Positions 62,582 through 64,000 of a stretch of DNA of 64,000 nucleotides are shown piece after piece (position 1 is the stretch's first letter; the number at the start of each line of letters is the position of its first letter). Origin of the DNA: Microbacterium oxydans (GTDB lineage Bacteria; Actinomycetota; Actinomycetes; Actinomycetales; Microbacteriaceae); NCBI RefSeq assembly GCF_000956525.1, contig NZ_JYIW01000025.1, positions 310,001-374,000 of the forward strand, read 5' to 3'. The translations under genes and the position numbers were made by a program. The notes beneath the pieces are model-generated. The model was not told the DNA's origin. It ran no database searches and saw nothing but the letters and a program-made list of their open reading frames with translations.

Positions 62582-64000
62582 GATGTCGTCTCTTTCTGGT
62601 GGTGAGGGGGAAGGGGTGCCGTGGCATCGGCCACGGCGAGTCGGGCGCCGGCGGCGTCGTCGGCCGCCAGCGCCAGTTCGGCGAGGTTGCGGGCCTCGTC
62701 GAGGGTTCGAGTGGAGAGCATCTGACGCACGTCGGCGAGGGCCGACGGCGCCATCGAGAGACTCGTCGCGCCGAGGCCGACGAGCACCACGGCGAGCATC
62801 GGATCGGCCGCGGCCTCACCGCAGATGCCCACCGGCTTACCGAGGCGTGCGCCGGCGGCACCGACCTCGCGCACCAGGCGGAGGACCGCCGGATGCCACG
62901 GGTCCTGGAATCCGGCGACAGAACCGAGCATCCGGTCCGCCGCCATCGTGTACTGCGTCAGATCGTTCGTGCCGATGGAGGCGAAGTCGGCGTGCGCGAG
63001 CACGCGGTCAGCGAGCAGCGCGCTCGCCGGCACCTCGACCATGACGCCCGCCGTCTTCAGCCCGTACTCGCGAGCGAGCGTGGTGAAGTACTCGGTCTCC
63101 TCGACCGTGGTGACCATCGGGGCCATGACCCAGAGGTCGGCCTCGGTCGCGGCATCCGCCTCGGCGAGGGCCGTCAGCTGCTCGCGGAGGATGTCCTCGC
63201 TGGCGCGCAGCGAGCGGAGCCCGCGGAGACCCAGCGCCGGGTTCTCCTCGTGCGCGTCGTTGAGGAAGGCGAGCGGCTTGTCGGCACCGGCGTCGAGCAT
63301 GCGCACGACGACCTTCCGACCTGGGAACGCGGCGAGCAGCTCACGGTACGACTCGCGCTGCTGGCTGACCGTCGGTGCCTGCTGCGCCGAGAGGAACAGG
63401 AACTCGGTGCGGAACAGCCCGACACCCTCTGCCCCTCGGGCGACAGCGTCAGCGGCGTCGGCCGGCTTGCCCAGGTTCGCCAGCAACGGGATCGGCGTGC
63501 CGTCTGCGAGGGCGCCGGGAGTCAGAGGCGCGGCATCCGCCGCGAGGCGGGCGGCGGAGCGCTGGGCCGCGCGGTCCTTCTCGTCGTCGCTCGGATCGAT
63601 CGTGACGACGCCTGCCGCTGCATCGACGATCACGGTCTGCCCGGTCTCGAGGGCGGTCGCCTCGACGGCGCCGACGATCGCGACGATGCCCTTCTCCCTG
63701 GCGAGGATCGCCGTGTGCGAGGTGGGGCCGCCGTCGACCGTGATCAGCGCGAGCACCTGGTCGAGGTCGAGCAGGGCGGTGTCTGCCGGTGCCAGGTCGC
63801 GGGCGACCAGCACGAACGGATGCCCGGGGTTCGGCACACCCGGCGCCTCGACCCCACGAAGGTGCGCGAGCACGCGCTGCGCGATGTCGTCGAGGTCGGC
63901 GGCGCGCTCGCCGAGGTAGCCGCCGACGGCCTCGAGCGTTGCACGGAAGCCCGCGAAGGCGTCGTGCACGGCCCATTCGGCGGTCGCGCCGGCGTCGAGT
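62578..64000 (-). CDS. ptsI: PTS enzyme I, phosphoenolpyruvate-protein phosphotransferase (5' end outside window)
   Basis: About 474 C-terminal residues are visible of some 560. The phosphorylated His is in GGPTSHTAILAREKG. The PEP-binding barrel has LFRTEFLFLSAQQAPT, GLRGLRSLRASEDILREQL (conserved arginines) and SIGTNDLTQYTMAADR, with Cys in GICGEAAADP. The frame is open to base 64000. It is upstream of and coupled to mtlA, so the general PTS energy component is expressed with mannitol transport. Confidence 0.95.
   Translation of the reverse strand, partial: LDAGATAEWAVHDAFAGFRATLEAVGGYLGERAADLDDIAQRVLAHLRGVEAPGVPNPGHPFVLVARDLAPADTALLDLDQVLALITVDGGPTSHTAILAREKGIVAIVGAVEATALETGQTVIVDAAAGVVTIDPSDDEKDRAAQRSAARLAADAAPLTPGALADGTPIPLLANLGKPADAADAVARGAEGVGLFRTEFLFLSAQQAPTVSQQRESYRELLAAFPGRKVVVRMLDAGADKPLAFLNDAHEENPALGLRGLRSLRASEDILREQLTALAEADAATEADLWVMAPMVTTVEETEYFTTLAREYGLKTAGVMVEVPASALLADRVLAHADFASIGTNDLTQYTMAADRMLGSVAGFQDPWHPAVLRLVREVGAAGARLGKPVGICGEAAADPMLAVVLVGLGATSLSMAPSALADVRQMLSTRTLDEARNLAELALAADDAAGARLAVADATAPLPPHHQKETTS

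Overview
The window is about 70% GC and codes almost everywhere, with many 1-4 base overlaps between genes, frequent GTG starts and typical actinobacterial families. Among these are a two-component system close to MtrAB/TcrYA types, an L25 of the Ctc type, leaderless TANNNT promoters and succinate dehydrogenase in the order sdhCDAB. I infer a Microbacteriaceae actinobacterium, most likely Microbacterium or a close relative. No phage, insertion sequence, CRISPR array or rRNA gene was seen. Both window ends cut a gene: metN on the left and ptsI on the right.

Layout. 1-5.9 kb: methionine importer metNI, a pseudouridine synthase and MarR pair, an acetyltransferase, tRNA-Gln abutting glmU, and prs. 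6-9 kb: a flavin electron-transfer set (FMN-binding lipoprotein, ApbE, NqrB/RnfD-like membrane protein fused to a ferredoxin reductase). 9.2-11.4 kb: a sensor kinase and response regulator. 11.5-25.5 kb: a sugar-polymer and sugar-acid locus. It holds an acetylxylan-esterase-like hydrolase, a 1335-residue Tat-exported protein of unknown specificity, an enolase-superfamily dehydratase, an IclR regulator, a three-gene sugar ABC importer, a short-chain dehydrogenase, a DHDPS-family aldolase, an SMP-30 lactonase and a KDPG-type aldolase. Three promoter regions in it share a GCAWWTTGTG-like element, so it looks like one regulon. 25.6-27.8 kb: a MacB/FtsX-type ABC pair. 27.9-35.1 kb: a second sugar-acid cluster (gnd, a hydroxyisobutyrate-dehydrogenase-like enzyme, a D-2-hydroxyacid dehydrogenase, IclR, an MHS transporter, an FAH-family hydrolase, gntK). 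It is consistent with uptake of 2-ketogluconate or a related acid and its reduction, phosphorylation and entry into the pentose phosphate pathway.

35.1-42.7 kb: a 41-residue membrane protein, rplY, pth, a proline-rich membrane protein, trpS, three coupled DUF4166-like paralogues, exonuclease III and a YihY-family protein. 42.8-47.6 kb: sdhCDAB (minus strand) and divergent manC. 47.8-56.0 kb: a nucleoside import and salvage operon (BMP lipoprotein, double ATPase, two permeases, cdd, deoA, add). 56.0-59.2 kb: a polysaccharide deacetylase, a membrane-anchored hydrolase and a flavin monooxygenase. 59.3-64 kb: the mannitol PTS operon ptsI-mtlA-mtlF-mtlD, read leftwards.

The most distinctive points are the uncharacterised secreted-enzyme regulon, a run of apparent leaderless promoters (two of them starting inside the preceding stop codon), tRNA processing that would make glmU mRNA leaderless, a compact four-copy inverted repeat between convergent genes, and the triple DUF4166 set. 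No gene-free stretch exceeds 300 bases. The longest gaps are 8978-9216, 18786-19014 and 35276-35500, and each is described in the entries. Functions rest on motifs and families recognised by eye; no searches were run.
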